From Hetaerina americana (lineage: Eukaryota; Arthropoda; Insecta; Odonata; Calopterygidae), in contig JAKTNV010000023.1 in assembly GCA_022747635.1 (NCBI GenBank), forward strand, positions 3,568,348 to 3,632,347: a DNA stretch of 64,000 nucleotides. The letters run 5' to 3'. Both the position numbers and the translations under genes were made by a program. The notes beneath the pieces were generated by a model that saw nothing but the letters and a program-made list of their open reading frames with translations, was not told where the DNA came from and did not search any database. Position 1 is the first letter of the stretch, and every line of letters begins with the position of its first letter. Shown in pieces: positions 1 through 11,484 of the stretch.

Positions 1-289
1 GGCTCGTTCGATAACCCCTTAGAAAAACCAAGAGCTTGGCCATATTTCCGCGCCGTGCAAAATCACGCCCCATGTTAAAGATTCGATGAGCTGTTTCATA
101 ATCGTTTAACCCTACTTCCCAGGTAATAAATTCCCCTCTTTTGTGAAAGCTTCTTCGCCTCACGCAAGCCTTCTCAATGCCTACTCCTTGGCTACTACGC
201 TTTTTTACATTACTACTACTGACATTAGTGCCCCTTTGGCGATGCGCTTCTCTCCCCCCCCCCCAGCCACCAAACTACTCATCCACTAT

Positions 290-650
290 CCTCTAACTAT
301 TCATTGGCTCTTTCTCGATTTTCTGATTGATGATCTTGAGAACTGCTTCAGCAGGGTGTGGAAATAAACTTATTGCTCTCTAGACCTCATATATGAATGG
401 ATGCCTTTCCCTTTTTTGAAATAGGAACTGACACTGACCTGACGCAGTCTTCCGGTCAATTCCCTTCCCGTAAATGCTTAGAATAAGTCCATAAAAACTC
501 TTCCTTCCACGTTTTTTCTCCAGGCCTCTATTTAATGTATTTCCGCGGGAATGTTTTCAGCCCTAACGGCTCATTTGATTTCAATTCCATTAATGCTCTT
601 TCTATGCCGTTATCGAGTAAGGCTGGACCTCACCTCTCCTCATTTGCATG
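290..650 (-). pseudogene. LINE-2 reverse transcriptase fragment
   Basis: Non-LTR retrotransposon debris read on the minus strand. From high to low coordinates it gives a stretch like the LINE copy at 57.7-59.1 kb (the part resembling ERALREI around 58.45 kb), then IPEDW-like and VPISKKGKA residues, then after a frameshift RAISLFPHPAEAVLKIINQK. The last parts correspond to the reverse-transcriptase fingers and palm entry (VPIPKKG...YRPISL in the family). Several stops and at least one frameshift make it dead. The YADD region is absent. Family membership rests on nucleotide similarity near 540-650 to 58430-58540. Confidence 0.6.
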
Positions 651-1502
651 AATTTCTATAAGCTTTCTGTTCTACTCGTGTTGTTACCTGCTTAGATGTA
701 GAAATCATTAATCCGCTATGGTACACGTAAGGTAACATTTTTCAGTTTTCTACAAAACACTTTTTTCTTTACTAAAAAATTAAATGATGGTGTAACTTTG
801 GTTTATTCAGGCCATACTCGCGGCAGGTATTTGGGTTCTAATGGAGGGACATTAATTCAGGACTTTGAAAAAAAGCAGAGAAAATACCTCATTTTTTCAG
901 AAATGCTAACGAGAAAGTGGTGAGTATAACGGATATGTTAAAAATATATGCTGGGAGCCCCTTGATTCACGGCATTTGCGAGACATCATTCAAGTCTTCA
1001 TACTTTTAGTAAAGGTACTGAATACCTGACTTTTCTTGCGATAAAGAGATTATAGCACTATTTTATTGGTAAATTTCATAACTAATGTAAAATAGAGATA
1101 CGGGCACCGTCCATCACTGAATTAATTATTTAAATTATTGCATTTAAGCACCTCAAACGATGGGTGATTTTAACCATACCTAACCCTTGCAAACAAATAC
1201 AGTTACGCAAAGAAACGCTCTTAAAGTTTTGATCAAATATTCCATGATTTATGTGCACGCTCCCCAGTGATGTTCTAAATGAGCTCATGTATATTCAAAT
1301 GCATCTATGAACTAATAATTGTCATATCTGGCTGGTCTCTTAGCACCCCCTACAAAACGTCCTAGCGCCGACTTGCAGGGTTCAGTCTTTTTATGGTATT
1401 AATTTTCAGCCGCCTCTAACAGACGCCGCAGTACGCTCTTCCGGGGTCATAAATATAAATGTAATATTGGAACTATTAATATTTATGCATTCATTCATTT
1501 CA
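651..1502. other. AT-rich stretch without recognised feature
   Basis: No open frame of note, no repeat seen elsewhere in the window, and no RNA-like motif recognised. Confidence 0.5.
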
Positions 1503-1542
1503 TGCTCTAGACAGCAATGCATGTGCATTACTGTCTAGAGCA
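1503..1542. repeat. Near-perfect 19-bp hairpin, 2-nt spacer
   Basis: Arms 1503-1521 and 1524-1542 are reverse complements at 18 of 19 positions, separated by TG. It belongs to a set of short-spacer palindromes across the window (see findings). Confidence 0.85.
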
Positions 1543-1686
1543 CAATCAACCTTTGCCTCATAACTGCCCCGGTCTTACGGTGGCTTGCGGGGATCTTGGC
1601 TTAAATATTCTTGAAATAAAATAGTCCTCAGATCTCTCAATGCAGTGAAATGGCATTTTTTGGAGCGGTACTCGTAGAATAAATAA

Positions 1687-1688
<2 letters not shown>

Positions 1689-1770
<82 letters not shown>

Positions 1771-1880
1771 AATATATATATACATATATATACATATGTC
1801 TATATATATATATTTATAAATATGTATATATATATATATATTTATATATATTTGTATACATATGTATATATATATATATT
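1689..1880. repeat. (TA)n microsatellite, long and partly degenerate
   Basis: Almost uninterrupted TA dinucleotides from about 1690 to 1768, then interrupted TA/TATACA tracts to about 1880. Open frames across it (Ile-Tyr repeats) are artefacts. Confidence 0.97.
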
Positions 1881-2274
1881 CCCTGTGGAAAATTTCCTAA
1901 GATATTCGGCATTTTTGCACGCTAATTCGTGGCGACACCACTGATACCCGTCGGAAAAAGGCGAAAGTATCACTTCCGCTGAATTCTCTTTCATTACTGC
2001 GCATATTCCGATGCAAGTCATAAAGTTCTGCGTCACTCATGTTAATATGTTTGTTATTCACACCGACAAGAATTTATCACGTGTACATAGTAACACGGAC
2101 ACAGGCAGACATTCGGCATATGGTCGAAAAGTGTCTACGCACCTAGAGGTATCCTTTAAAAAAGAGATTCGTTATTTTTAACATCATAAGTTTTTTTCTT
2201 GAAAGAAATTACTAATCCTTCTGGAGAAATTAAAAATGATTTCTGTTCGGAATAATTAATAGATAAAAACTTCA

Positions 2275-2365
2275 ACTGTAACTGTAAACTGTAATCAAAC
2301 CCATGCCCTTCAGTCAGTAGTGCCACGCTATCCCCTGGACTACCGCGAACCCTCCAAATTAATAT
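2275..2365 (-). repeat. Degenerate tRNA-like head of SINE-A
   Basis: On the minus strand this reads GGTAGTCCAGGGGATAGCG followed about 30 nt later by GGGTTTGATTAC. These resemble the box A and box B region of the SINE-A copy at 57.3-57.6 kb (TAGTCCAGTGGGTAGG and GGTTCGATTCC). Only the tRNA-like head is recognisable; the body beyond it is too diverged. Confidence 0.5.
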
Positions 2366-2639
2366 ACGTATATTGCCTAGGTAAAAAAATATACAATGAA
2401 CAAGATAAGTACTCCTGCGGCAATATAAAAGAAAAATAAAATATAATCCTAGCTTCTTATGGCAAACGTATAACGCGCCATAGTTTGCATGATAAATGGT
2501 GTTTTTCTGCCTTCGCCTTGCTCCGCGTCCGTGAGAATTCACCGGGGAAAAATAGAGGCCAATGCACGTGGATGATCTCTGGTTGTACACGGTTGCAAAA
2601 GTTTGCCCAACCCTCGGGCCATCCCGTCTCATTTACTCA

Positions 2640-4140
2640 AACTCCTCTTCTCCATCGCCTCTATTCGCCATCTAATTCGCTAATTCAGCCAGCCATTTCG
2701 TTTGGGGAGAACGATTCATTGCATCTTTTTTGCTTCTGGTCTTTACATAATTCATGCGTATCATAATTTATTAGGAATGGAAAACTTGGCCGCAAATACG
2801 GTCGTATCTATGCTCTCATCCGATTTACAAAATGGGTCCCTCGGAAGGCGCCAGTACTCATAGAAAATGTAGATGAAGGAAGCAGTAATTGGAAGAGAAT
2901 AACTCAAAGGAAAATGACTCCAACTTTTGGCTGCAAGGAATTTCTTTCTTGGGACTCATAATTCATAAAGGCCACCCAGTAAAACAATATCAGGAACTAA
3001 AAAAGCCACTTCCTCGACACTCAGGAAAAATATTTGAACATGCATTGGCGATTCTGCTTTAAATTAAGGGCAGTAATGTATTTATTCAATTCTAATGGCA
3101 TTACTGAGTAATTTGAAAGGTTCATTTGAGTGAGAGTCCAAATGATTACTTGACATTACTCAGGAGGAGGTAATTATACTAATTATTGAACTTTAGTTTT
3201 TAGACAAAAATTTTATGATGCTATTTTCCCGCAAGTCGCTGCGGCAATTTACGGGGTTTGGTACAGATGTTGATGCATATCTCTAATTACAGCGAAGATT
3301 TGATCCCAACATCACTTTGTTAATATGTAAATGAATTTGAACGAAAAACCGGAAGAGGTGAACAAAACTATAAGGTTGCAGTTACAGGGATACCAGCTGA
3401 ATAGACGTTTAGTTGGACTACTACTTTTCGAAATATGATTGAACTTAGGTGAGTTGGATTGTTTTTTATCCGTAGGAGTGAAGTCATTTGAGGCGGAGTT
3501 GGATTTTAGCTAGTCTATCATTTTTTCATGAAGGGCCCGGTCGATCCCATTCTTGGAATCTTAAATACATTATCCACGTGTGCTTCCCCCTCCTCGTCTT
3601 CAGGATCTCAAATTTATTTAGTGTTTTCCTTCCATAGCACTTGAAAAACCTGACAGAATACCTAATTCATTATCACGATTTCGCTTTAAGCTTGAATTCC
3701 GTCAGCGCATAAAAGCCTATCGAGTCCTGCAAACAGCATTTACAGAATTACACAAAATAAAAAAATCCAAACGTATAAAGGCTATAATTCTTGTAGTAAA
3801 ATTTTTTGATGCATGCAGGATGCTGGCCTCAGATGCGCACAGAAAACTCAAAATTAATTAGAGCAAGCTTATAGCCGAAAATATTTATTTTGACATACTT
3901 CACCCATTACTAAGGTTTACCGATGAAAGAATATATGAAGTCAATATTATAATAAATCTTGTGTATTAGCCAAATTTGTAGAACTATACAAATAATGAGC
4001 AGGTGATTTTTCAAAACTTCACTTTATTATACGTTTAAAAACATGAATGTATGGGATTGAAAGCCATTAGAACGGATAATTTTGGATAAATAATCACTGC
4101 CTATAATTGATATTCTATTATGCTTCATAATTATGCAATT
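2640..4140. other. AT-rich stretch without recognised feature
   Basis: No credible coding, RNA or repeat signal seen on either strand. Confidence 0.45.
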
Positions 4141-4144
4141 TGGT

Positions 4145-5245
4145 GGCTATTTATTTAAGAATTAAGTTGCAATTAGGCAATTGTCCTGGTGGCAACGGTC
4201 TAGTTCATTCAATGATCACTCTTACAACGAAATATACATGCACGCACGCACGCACGCACTAGAAAAACAGATAAGAGACGAAATATCCTTACGCACAATG
4301 ACACTTCCACATCACATACAAACAAACTTCCACATCACATAAAATCAATATTTTAATAACTACATCGCAGTTTATCACCCAGTGGCTGCTTTACATTTAT
4401 TCTTAAAACTCCTAAAATTGGATGGAAAGGGCTCAAACAAACCTTCAGGAAGCTGGTTCAAATCATCAATAGTTTTATTTAAAAAAGAGTATTTTTTCTT
4501 ATTTGTTTCTTGCGTTCTTATTTTTATTTTGAAACTATGTGCTTTTTTCCCTTAAAGTTAGGCTTTTCTATCCCTTGTCATAAATCTTCCCACGCTTCGT
4601 CATTTTTAATGACAAGGCGTTACCCCGGCGCCACCGGGGTCGGCGGGGTAACGTCGTCGTCTGCCATTCCAAGGGTCGCGGGTTCGAGTCCCGCCTGGGT
4701 GAGTTTTCCTCCACCTAGGGCTTGGGTGTTTGTAAATGTGACCATTTTTATCGTTGTTAATAGTTCGATGTAAAGGCCAAAATGTGCTGTTTTCGGACTA
4801 ATACGGAATAAATAAATAAATAATTCTATACATCGCGCCTAACCTACTCCTTTTTCTTCTATTTTTCAAACTCTCCCATTTCATTATATCTAACATTTCT
4901 GTGACAGTATCTGTTCTTTTGTACCTTCCGAGTACATATCTTGCTGCCTTTCTTTGAACTTTTTCTATTTTTTAATATGTCCCACCTCATTTGGATCCCA
5001 TACTATGAACGAATATTCTAGGATAGGTATAGTACGCAGATAGTACGTTATATGCTTTTTCTTTTGTGGCTACGCTACTTTCTTTTAAATTGCTCATTAC
5101 CCAATGCAATACTTTAAATGCCTTCCGTGACAAATTATCTACTTGGACTCCCCACCCAAGATCCCTAGTTAAGTAAATGCCTAAATATTGCGAGTTACCA
5201 AGATTGTTTGGTGCAAATAGCACAGCATACCAAACTTATTTTCAC
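4145..5245 (-). pseudogene. LINE-1 type element, 3' end (copy 1, interrupted by SINE-D)
   Basis: C-terminal part and 3' UTR of a non-LTR retrotransposon on the minus strand (jockey/CR1-like by motif; clade not certain). Around 5223-4990 it reads YLGIYLTRDLGWGVQVDNLS then KAFKVLHWVMSNLKESSVAT, the region just after the reverse-transcriptase palm. Frameshifts follow. After a 212-bp SINE insertion it resumes and ends near 4376 with TIDDLNQLPEG, FEPFPSNFRSFKNKCKAATG and a stop. The 3' UTR runs to about 4145 and includes an ACGC microsatellite at 4230-4258. A second copy at 23.5-24.2 kb lacks the SINE. Severely 5'-truncated, as expected for LINE copies. Confidence 0.85.
4611..4822 (+). mobile_element. 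SINE-D (tRNA-derived) inserted in a LINE
   Basis: A 212-bp block with a perfect RNA polymerase III box B (GGTTCGAGTCC near 4681-4691) and a plausible box A about 50 bp upstream, ending in an AATA-rich tail near 4806-4822. The orthologous position in the second LINE copy (about 24009) is empty, so the insertion edges can be read directly. SINEs are non-autonomous and are mobilised by LINE machinery. The partner LINE is not identified. Confidence 0.75.
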
Positions 5246-5249
5246 TCAA

Positions 5250-6760
5250 CACTTGAATGCATCGGGCCCAGTCTCATTATGCTAGATTTCTAACTAGGGC
5301 TCACACACACATACAGCATAATCACAAATCACGAACGACCTAAGAGAGAGTGCACAAGATTGGGGCACCCAAGGGAAGGACGATTTCTCATTCCGGAGTA
5401 ATGTTAGGATTTTAAAAAGGAAAAACTTTAATAGTTCAAGTCCCTTCCTGAATGGAGTCTCGTATTAAAGCTCAAAGCCAAACTAGTTTTTATTTGTTCA
5501 TTTTCATGCTATACCTCTGGGGAAGCAACTCGGAAAAGCTTCGATAAAAAGTAGAAAAATCTATGGGCATAAGACTCGTGGATGGCTGATTAGCTTGAGC
5601 GATGCATGTATCTTTCAGTCCAATTTGTAAGTCATACAGTATGCTCTTTAGGTTGAGTTTCAGCATCTAACTAGGTTTTACAATAAAACTTATATCTAGT
5701 TATCACTGATGCAAACTGAGAAAGCAGTGATCTGGCTTTAAGGTGACCTGCAGATGCTGAGAAACCGGTAACGCCTCGGACGGCCCGCCAATCATTTTCA
5801 AGGTGGATTTAATAGTTTTCAGCTGCTTGGCTATATTCATGCATTGATAAATATGGGTTTGTAGAGGAAACAGTGGTTCAGAGTTAATCGATAAAAATAA
5901 AATGATAGCAGTAGAAATATATAGAGATTTCGTATCGTAGTATATGCGTGAAATTAGAGGAGAAGAAAATGTGTTGGTTGATTTCGTACAGCATAACAGC
6001 GGAGCACCTAATTGTAATGGATGTGAAATGGAAACGAGGCAGTTACTTACGAGAAGACACTCAAATTGGGTTTTGGGAATTTTCAGATTATGCTCCGATA
6101 CCGCTAAATACCTTCTATAACCATACTTGGTCCATTCAAAAGATAAATATGTAAATAAGTAAGTATAAAAAATATGGGTAAATACGGGGAAATCATGGTG
6201 GTGAGAAAAAATGGGGTGACTTGGGTGACACAGAGCGGCTTTCATCAGTTCGTGGTCAAATTAGGGCTCACCGTCTGTTGTGCAACGTCCGTATTAACTG
6301 CTAATCCTCGACAGAAAATTGCACACACTTAAGAAAAGGAGGGGGAGGGACTTGACGAGGAGAAACAAGTCAGTGTCAAAGTACTCGGGGGTGGTGCCCT
6401 CACACGGGAGCGTGGCGCTTCTCGTGTAGAGTTGAGCCCTCGTCCGGGAGCTTCGGATGTCGGGCAGAGTGCATTCTGGGAGGCGGCTTTTACAGGCTTA
6501 GGTGATACGTCACAATTAACGATTGAAAACGTAATGCAGTCATCTGGCGTAACATTACTGAAATAATAAAGTCAATAAGTAGCATTTCTATGTTCGAATG
6601 ACAATAGTGTCTCTAAATGAAACATTTAGAGGCAAAATATGTTTATTAATGGTGAAAATTAAAATTGTTTGTACCAATTCGGGCTCATGATATAGTCATT
6701 GGCATTGAGTGGAGCTCCTATTAACACTATTTGCATTTTCAATTCGTGAAATTAGTTTTT
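5250..6760. other. No recognised feature
   Basis: Contains a 180-codon minus-strand open frame at 5703-6245 that I do not believe is coding (see rejected). Segment 6300-6500 is moderately GC-rich. No repeat family assigned. Confidence 0.4.
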
Positions 6761-6764
6761 AAAG

Positions 6765-7420
6765 TTGAGCGGTCTTCCGTTAATAATTAAAATATTAATG
6801 GCGGCCGGACACATGGGGTCTCAGCCGTTGTTGGTTCCGGTGACCTCATACGCGACTCCAGTTCGCATTCGGGTCAATGCGGGGGGCGAAGATGTCAGGG
6901 GCGCGTGGCTCGTTGGCAGGGGAGCGGGGAGGGTTTCGCGGGCGGAGGGGGACGGAGCAGGGGGCTTGGCCGGGTTCGTGGGAGGGCGGCGAGGAGGGGA
7001 GCTCCGAGGTCAGGGCAGGTGGGTCTGTTGGCGCGTCGTGGCGTGACTCGAGAACTCTCGAGCGTCCCATGCCTTCCTCCTCTCCCCCCCTTTTCCTTCC
7101 TCGCGCTCGCGATCTTTTTCCGCTGGGCTATTAATAGCTACTTTGAGAGGAGCAGGTTGAGAGGCGGAGGAGGGGCATTCTCTGCGGTGGGGAGGGAAGT
7201 GAGGTGGGTAGGGTGGCGTGTGGGGCGGTGGGGAGTTGGTGTTGATATGGGAGAAGGAGCGGCCGTCACAGACACCCTCACCCCCGCCCGCCATCCGCCC
7301 CGCCCGCCCCCCTGTCCCTGTCAGGGGGGAGAGCGGCAGGTAGCGGCGAGGGCAGCCGACCATCGGCCTCGCCTTCGATTCCACTTCGGTCCTTTTAATC
7401 GCCACAATAGCACAAATATT
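6765..7420. promoter_or_regulatory. GC-rich, CpG-rich island
   Basis: An abrupt rise in G+C with many CpG dinucleotides inside AT-rich flanks. Frames open on both strands are low-complexity Gly/Arg/Pro/Ser and look compositional. A C-run cluster near 7280-7318 gives a G-quadruplex motif on the minus strand (runs of 4, 3, 6 and 3 with short loops). It could be a promoter-associated island or first exon, but I see no defined start site or splice signal that proves this. Confidence 0.4.
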
Positions 7421-7424
7421 TAAA

Positions 7425-8240
7425 TCACGACTTGAAAATTTCTCTCACCCATAGCGGAAAATCGGAAATATTGAGGTAAACCATATTCAAACGAACCTAA
7501 ACTGCCACGTAAATGCCCCCCCCTATTTTTTTACGTAGAATTCAGGAAAATAAACGCTTCCAGGTTCCACGTTGCTGAATACTTTCTTGAAGATTGAATG
7601 ATAACTTCAGAGGCCTCAGGAGATTTCACTTATGTGATGAAATCTTTCGTATTTGGATAAATTAGATTCTTCAGATCCACAATTTTTTTAAAATTTAATC
7701 TTTACGGAGTTCAATGCTTAGCAATGAATATCACGCATCGGAGTGCTAGCTTTCCGCCATATGTTTTGGAATACCTTTACCCTACTTATCGATGTTTCAG
7801 ATCTCTTCAGGTAACTGCCCCTCAAGTAATTCATTGAAATAATATTGAAGAAATAATCGGATGCATACCGGGGATTAGACACTCGAAGCAAATAATTTTA
7901 TTGAGAAAATTTGATCCCAAAAAATATTCCCTATCTTCATTGAGGATATTTGAGGCTGGTCTAAAAGAGACCAATCGGAGTTGAAGGGCTATTTTTCGCC
8001 TACTATTTACCTCGCAGCATATTTAGGGTCGATTCAGAGCCTATTCTGGTGTTCTCTTGATCATTTCCTTTAGAAAAATTAGCCATTGACCTATACGAAG
8101 AGATTCTGCGTGTGGACATGTATCGTGGAATGTCATTGTGATTTCCTTCCTCTCTGGTAGATGAAAGGTTTCTGGGATTTATCAAGAGGATATGCAACTG
8201 CAATATAATATCTATCGATCATGTTAATTATAAGTTAATT
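7425..8240. other. AT-rich stretch without recognised feature
   Basis: No convincing open frame or repeat family. Confidence 0.4.
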
Positions 8241-8242
8241 AG

Positions 8243-8306
8243 ATTCCCCCCGCCACACGCCCTTGCGGCGGCTTGAGGGGTATTATATATTATGTAGATG
8301 TAGAAG
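8243..8306 (-). repeat. Dispersed repeat E, copy 1
   Basis: The minus strand reads CTACATCTACATAATA, then CCGCCGCAAGGGCGTGTGG, matching the copy at 57033-57105. Six copies are seen in the window in both orientations. Origin unknown; it may be the conserved end of a SINE or other short element. Confidence 0.75.
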
Positions 8307-8407
8307 AAAGTTTTTGGTCACGTGAATAATCGGTGATATAATATTCTCGCAAAACAAATAAATATTTGCAATAAAAAGAGTAAAATATTAACGAAAACGA
8401 CAGCATA

Positions 8408-8965
8408 CAGGGTTCGTCCGGAAAATAAGTGTACTGAGCTCAGGAAAAAAAATTTATTACACTTTTACATATCTTAAGCTAATATTCCTCAAAATAGGAC
8501 CCTTGTGAGTCGATACACTTGTTCCAGCGGCGTTCCCATTCCTGGAACGCTCCCGCGAAGGCATCATCGGGAACCTCTCGAAGACTCGTCGTCGACCTCT
8601 TCTCTGCCCTCCACGAACATCTTGTGCCACCGAAAGATCATGTTTCTGGACATGGCTGACTCCACGTAAGCCTGGTTAATCATACCGACAGTTTCGGTAG
8701 ACGATTTCCCAAGCTTTACCGCAAATTTGATGGAATAACGCTGCTCCAAAAACTTCGGCATCGCGTTCCGTGACGTGGGTCGAAGCGTGGAGGTTCGCGT
8801 TAACAGAGCTCCTCACTACACCACAGCTCAGAGCCGACTGCCTTTTTCAGCGTCGCTTGCCGACATACCCCCCTCCAATCGCAGCCCGTCAGAGCGGTGC
8901 TGGGCGCGCCTGGAGCGGCGCGCCCAGCCCAGGAGTCAGTACACTTATTTTCCAGACGAACCCTG
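8408..8965 (-). mobile_element. Internally deleted mariner (558 bp) with both TIRs
   Basis: Complete non-autonomous mariner derivative. Both ends begin CAGGGTTCGTC and share about 30 bp of terminal inverted repeat (…GGAAAATAAGTGTACTGA). Each end is flanked by TA (8406-8407 and 8966-8967), the mariner target duplication. The minus strand keeps the transposase N-terminus from 8761 (MPKFLEQRYSIKFAVKLGKS, a HTH_48-type DNA-binding start) up to about residue 64. It then jumps, out of frame, to the C-terminus (EVPDDAFAGAFQEWERRWNK, CIDSQGSYFEEY, stop). The whole catalytic DDD domain is deleted, so it could only move if a related transposase acted on its ends. An 11-bp GC hairpin lies at 8900-8927. 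Confidence 0.9.
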
Positions 8966-9354
8966 TATAACCGGTCGTTGTCGCAAAATAAGGTCTTGGA
9001 AACATTGAAAAGTTAACATATATTTTCTTCAAAACAGAGTGCTGATAAGCTCAAGCGCCCCTGAGCAGCAGCAGAATGTCAGGGAATATTATTTCTCAGA
9101 TATGATTCAAAGCAACGCATTGGTTCATAATTAAACTTTTTCAGTTTTTCAATTTCAAATCTTGCCCAATTCTACAGAAAGCATTGCCTACATTTTTGGA
9201 TTGCCTACTTTCTTGTGCCAAGAATTTTGAATTTTATTGTGAACCTGGCATGGTATCCAATACGTTTTAGAAGAACATTATGTATTTTATGTTATCATTA
9301 TTTAATTATAAATAATTTTAATTTATTTATTATTTAATTACCAAACATTTTATA

Positions 9355-10278
9355 CAAAGTGTGTTCAAAAAAAGACCGGACTGATTTTATTCTGCGCAAA
9401 CCGTGTAACGGATCGAAACGAGCCACAGTGTGCCATCTAGCGACAAATCTGATGACTAAAACAAGAGGTGTTGCGTTTTTTTACGTCTTATTCGTTACGA
9501 AGCAGCAGTGGTACGTGTCTTAACCTGTTCGTTGCCGCGTGCAACGCCAGGAATGAAGGAGTTAGAGGAAAAGCGTGTGCGCGTGAAATTTAGTTTCAAA
9601 CTTGGCAAAAGTGCTACGGAGACATTTGGATTGATTCAGCAAGCCTTTGTTAATGAAGCTTTGAGTCGTAGCCAGTGTTTTGAGTGGTACAGTCGTTTTA
9701 AATCGGGCAGAACCTCGACAGATGAAGATTCGCTAACCTGCAGGGGCGGCCTTCCACTTCGACAGCCCCCAACCATGTCAAATTGGTGAACAATTTGGTG
9801 CAGGCAAATCACCGTTAAACTGTTAGGGAGATAGCCGAGGAAGCGAGCATTAGTTTTGGACCCTGTCAGATAATTTTGACAGAAATTTTGGGCATGACGC
9901 GCGTCGCATCAAAATTCGTCCTAACGCGACGGCTCACACGGCGCTGATCGTAACAGAGTTTTTCGCCATAACCAGAACTTCCGTGAGCCGGCAGCCACCC
10001 TACTCTCCAGACGTGGCTCCATCAAACTTTTTTTTTGTTTCCAAAGTTAAAATCAAACTTGAAAGGGTGCCTATTCGACTCTATTGCGGACATTAAATCT
10101 GATTGTACGGCGGACCTAGGACGGCTTACCAGGCAGGGTTCGAGAGCTGGAAGAAACGTTGGCAAAGGTGTGTCGTCAGCCAAGGCATGTACTTTGAGGG
10201 CGACAAGTTCGATTAAGCTGTATCCGTTGAAATAAACAAGTTATATATTCAGACCTGTCTTTTTCTGCTCACACCGTG
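9355..10278 (+). mobile_element. Mariner pseudogene with both TIRs
   Basis: Ends lie next to TA on both sides (9353-9354, 10279-10280). The left end (CAAAGTGTGTTCAAAAAAAG) and the reverse complement of the right end (CACGGTGTGAGCAGAAAAAG) match over roughly 37 bp with mismatches. A transposase start at 9553 reads MKELEEKRVRVKFSFKLGKS through SRSQCFEWYSRFKSGR (helix-turn-helix region), then becomes frameshifted. About 400 bp carrying the first catalytic Asp are missing near 9905. Downstream NATAHTAL (family HDNAPAHTAL), QPPYSPDVAPSN and a C-terminal WKKRWQRCVVSQGMYFEGDK-like stretch survive. The Asp normally found in PCD/PSD is Asn here. Non-functional. Confidence 0.88.
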
Positions 10279-10483
10279 TAAATTCTATATAAAATAAAAT
10301 TAAAGGTTTCGTACTGCATTCGATGTGATTTTATTTTTCCTAATTAAATACTATTCAGTTCCTACCACTATGATTAAACATATTTTATGAATCATTATAA
10401 ATAATTATGTATTCATAAATAATAAATTGGAATTAATACAATAGCATTAATTCAAACATGGTGAAGCACTGTGGAATAGCATT

Positions 10484-10545
10484 TACACCTACACAATATC
10501 CTGCAAGCCGCCTCAATGGCGTGTGACGATGAAATGAGGGTAATT
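10484..10545 (+). repeat. Dispersed repeat E, copy 2
   Basis: Reads ACACCTACACAATATCCTGC, AAGCCGCCTCAATGGCGTGT; same order as the copy at 57 kb but diverged. Confidence 0.6.
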
Positions 10546-10592
10546 TTTTATGATTTTGAATGCCTATAAATAATGCCAAATTGCTTTTGAAG

Positions 10593-10848
10593 AATTAGAT
10601 ATAGTCAATTGTTTCTGGCTCAACCTTGTGGAAATTCATGTTAGTGAAATTAAGAATACAAAGTAACTTTCCACTGTTCTTTATTAGCGTACAACCGGTT
10701 TCAACGCTCAAGCGTCATCATTAGGTACAAAATAAAGACTGATTTATTTTGTACCTGATGATGACGCTTGAGCGTTGAAACCGGTTGTACGCTAATAAAG
10801 AACAGTGGAAAGTTACTTTGTATTCTTAATTTCATTAATTAGATATAG
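10593..10848 (-). mobile_element. Hammerhead inverted-repeat element 1
   Basis: The direct repeat AATTAGATATAG (10593-10604 and 10837-10848) brackets the insertion and is a probable 12-bp target-site duplication. Inside lie a 40-bp tail (10605-10644) and two inverted arms of 92 bp (10645-10736 and 10743-10834; 91 of 92 matched) around a 6-bp spacer. The plus-strand arm carries an intact hammerhead motif. The minus-strand arm has CTAATGA in place of CTGATGA. The tail, read outward, aligns with the tail of the 60.4-kb element at 22 of 28 positions over its best block. The tail's position suggests minus orientation. Probably derived from a Penelope-like element; it encodes nothing. Confidence 0.8.
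10750..10792 (+). ncRNA. Type I hammerhead ribozyme (element 1)
   Basis: Helix I GTAC (10751-10754) pairs with GTAC (10787-10790). The core CTGATGA is at 10755-10761. Helix II is GACGC/GCGTT with loop TTGA. GAAA is at 10777-10780. Helix III is the minimal palindrome ACCGGT, followed by the cleavage-site residue U (10786). One extra T (10762) lies between the core and helix II. Such a short helix III is known for PLE hammerheads, which are thought to work best as dimers. Activity not tested. Confidence 0.75.
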
Positions 10849-11084
10849 CTTTTTCATTGATATCACTGAAATGATATAGGTTATCCAAAATATATTTGTA
10901 GAGCATTTTGCCTCTACGTCATGTGTTGCTAATAATCTTTTTTCATTTTCCTCGATATTCCGAGTTTCTTTTTTATATATTCGTCAGATTTTTATTTTTA
11001 CTCTTAAAAATATTTTTTATATGAAAAAGAAATATTTCCTTTGATATTGCCGCTCTGACTTCATTTTTATAACCCTCGTAGATT

Positions 11085-11480
11085 GGATGATCTCGTAATG
11101 GGTGCAAGGAGAAGGATGGAGAAGGTGAAGTGGGCAACAAGAAAAACAAATGAGGAAGTGGTGTGGTGGGAAGAGACGGAATGGATGAATCATGAGGAGA
11201 CAGAAAAAATGGGTGCAAAGCATGTTGATCGGCAGAGGGGTGTTGAAGACTGTGATGAGATGGGAATGTGGAGGGATAATTTGTCCCACAAATGAGGAAA
11301 GGGTAAGAATACGACAGGGATGTTGGACAGAACGAAGGGAGGAAGTACACGGAGAGGGACTTCACTATAGAATTGGCTGTTGGGTTGTGCTTTTTCAGGA
11401 GAGACAAGAGAATTGTTTTGTTTTTGTATCCATGCAATCCTACCTTAGTCGGTACATTAAAATATGTTTTCAACAATTTC
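11085..11480 (+). pseudogene. LINE-2 3' end fragment
   Basis: Plus-strand C-terminal end and 3' UTR of the LINE family seen at 57.7-59.1 kb. It reads RRRMEKVKW, then KTNEEV, matching RRMEKVKWTEKKTNEEV there, followed by a purine-rich 3' UTR with the shared GATGTTGGACAGAACGAAGG block. It ends near 11427-11460 with the family's 3'-terminal motif (ATCCATGCAATCCTACCTTA). 5'-truncated. A 174-codon antisense frame over it is a shadow. Confidence 0.7.
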
Positions 11481-11484
11481 TGAT

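Noticed and set aside
1558..1785. Tyr-Ile repeat frames over TA arrays (also at 46.6, 48.1 and 57.6 kb)
   Set aside because: Direct translation of microsatellite DNA.
5703..6245. 180-codon minus-strand open frame
   Set aside because: Composition (Ser, His, Leu, Ile, Tyr) is that of random AT-rich DNA; no motif, no conserved start context.
6905..7423. Overlapping frames on both strands of the GC island at 7 kb
   Set aside because: Low-complexity Arg/Gly/Pro/Ser in several phases at once; explained by GC-rich composition lacking stop codons.
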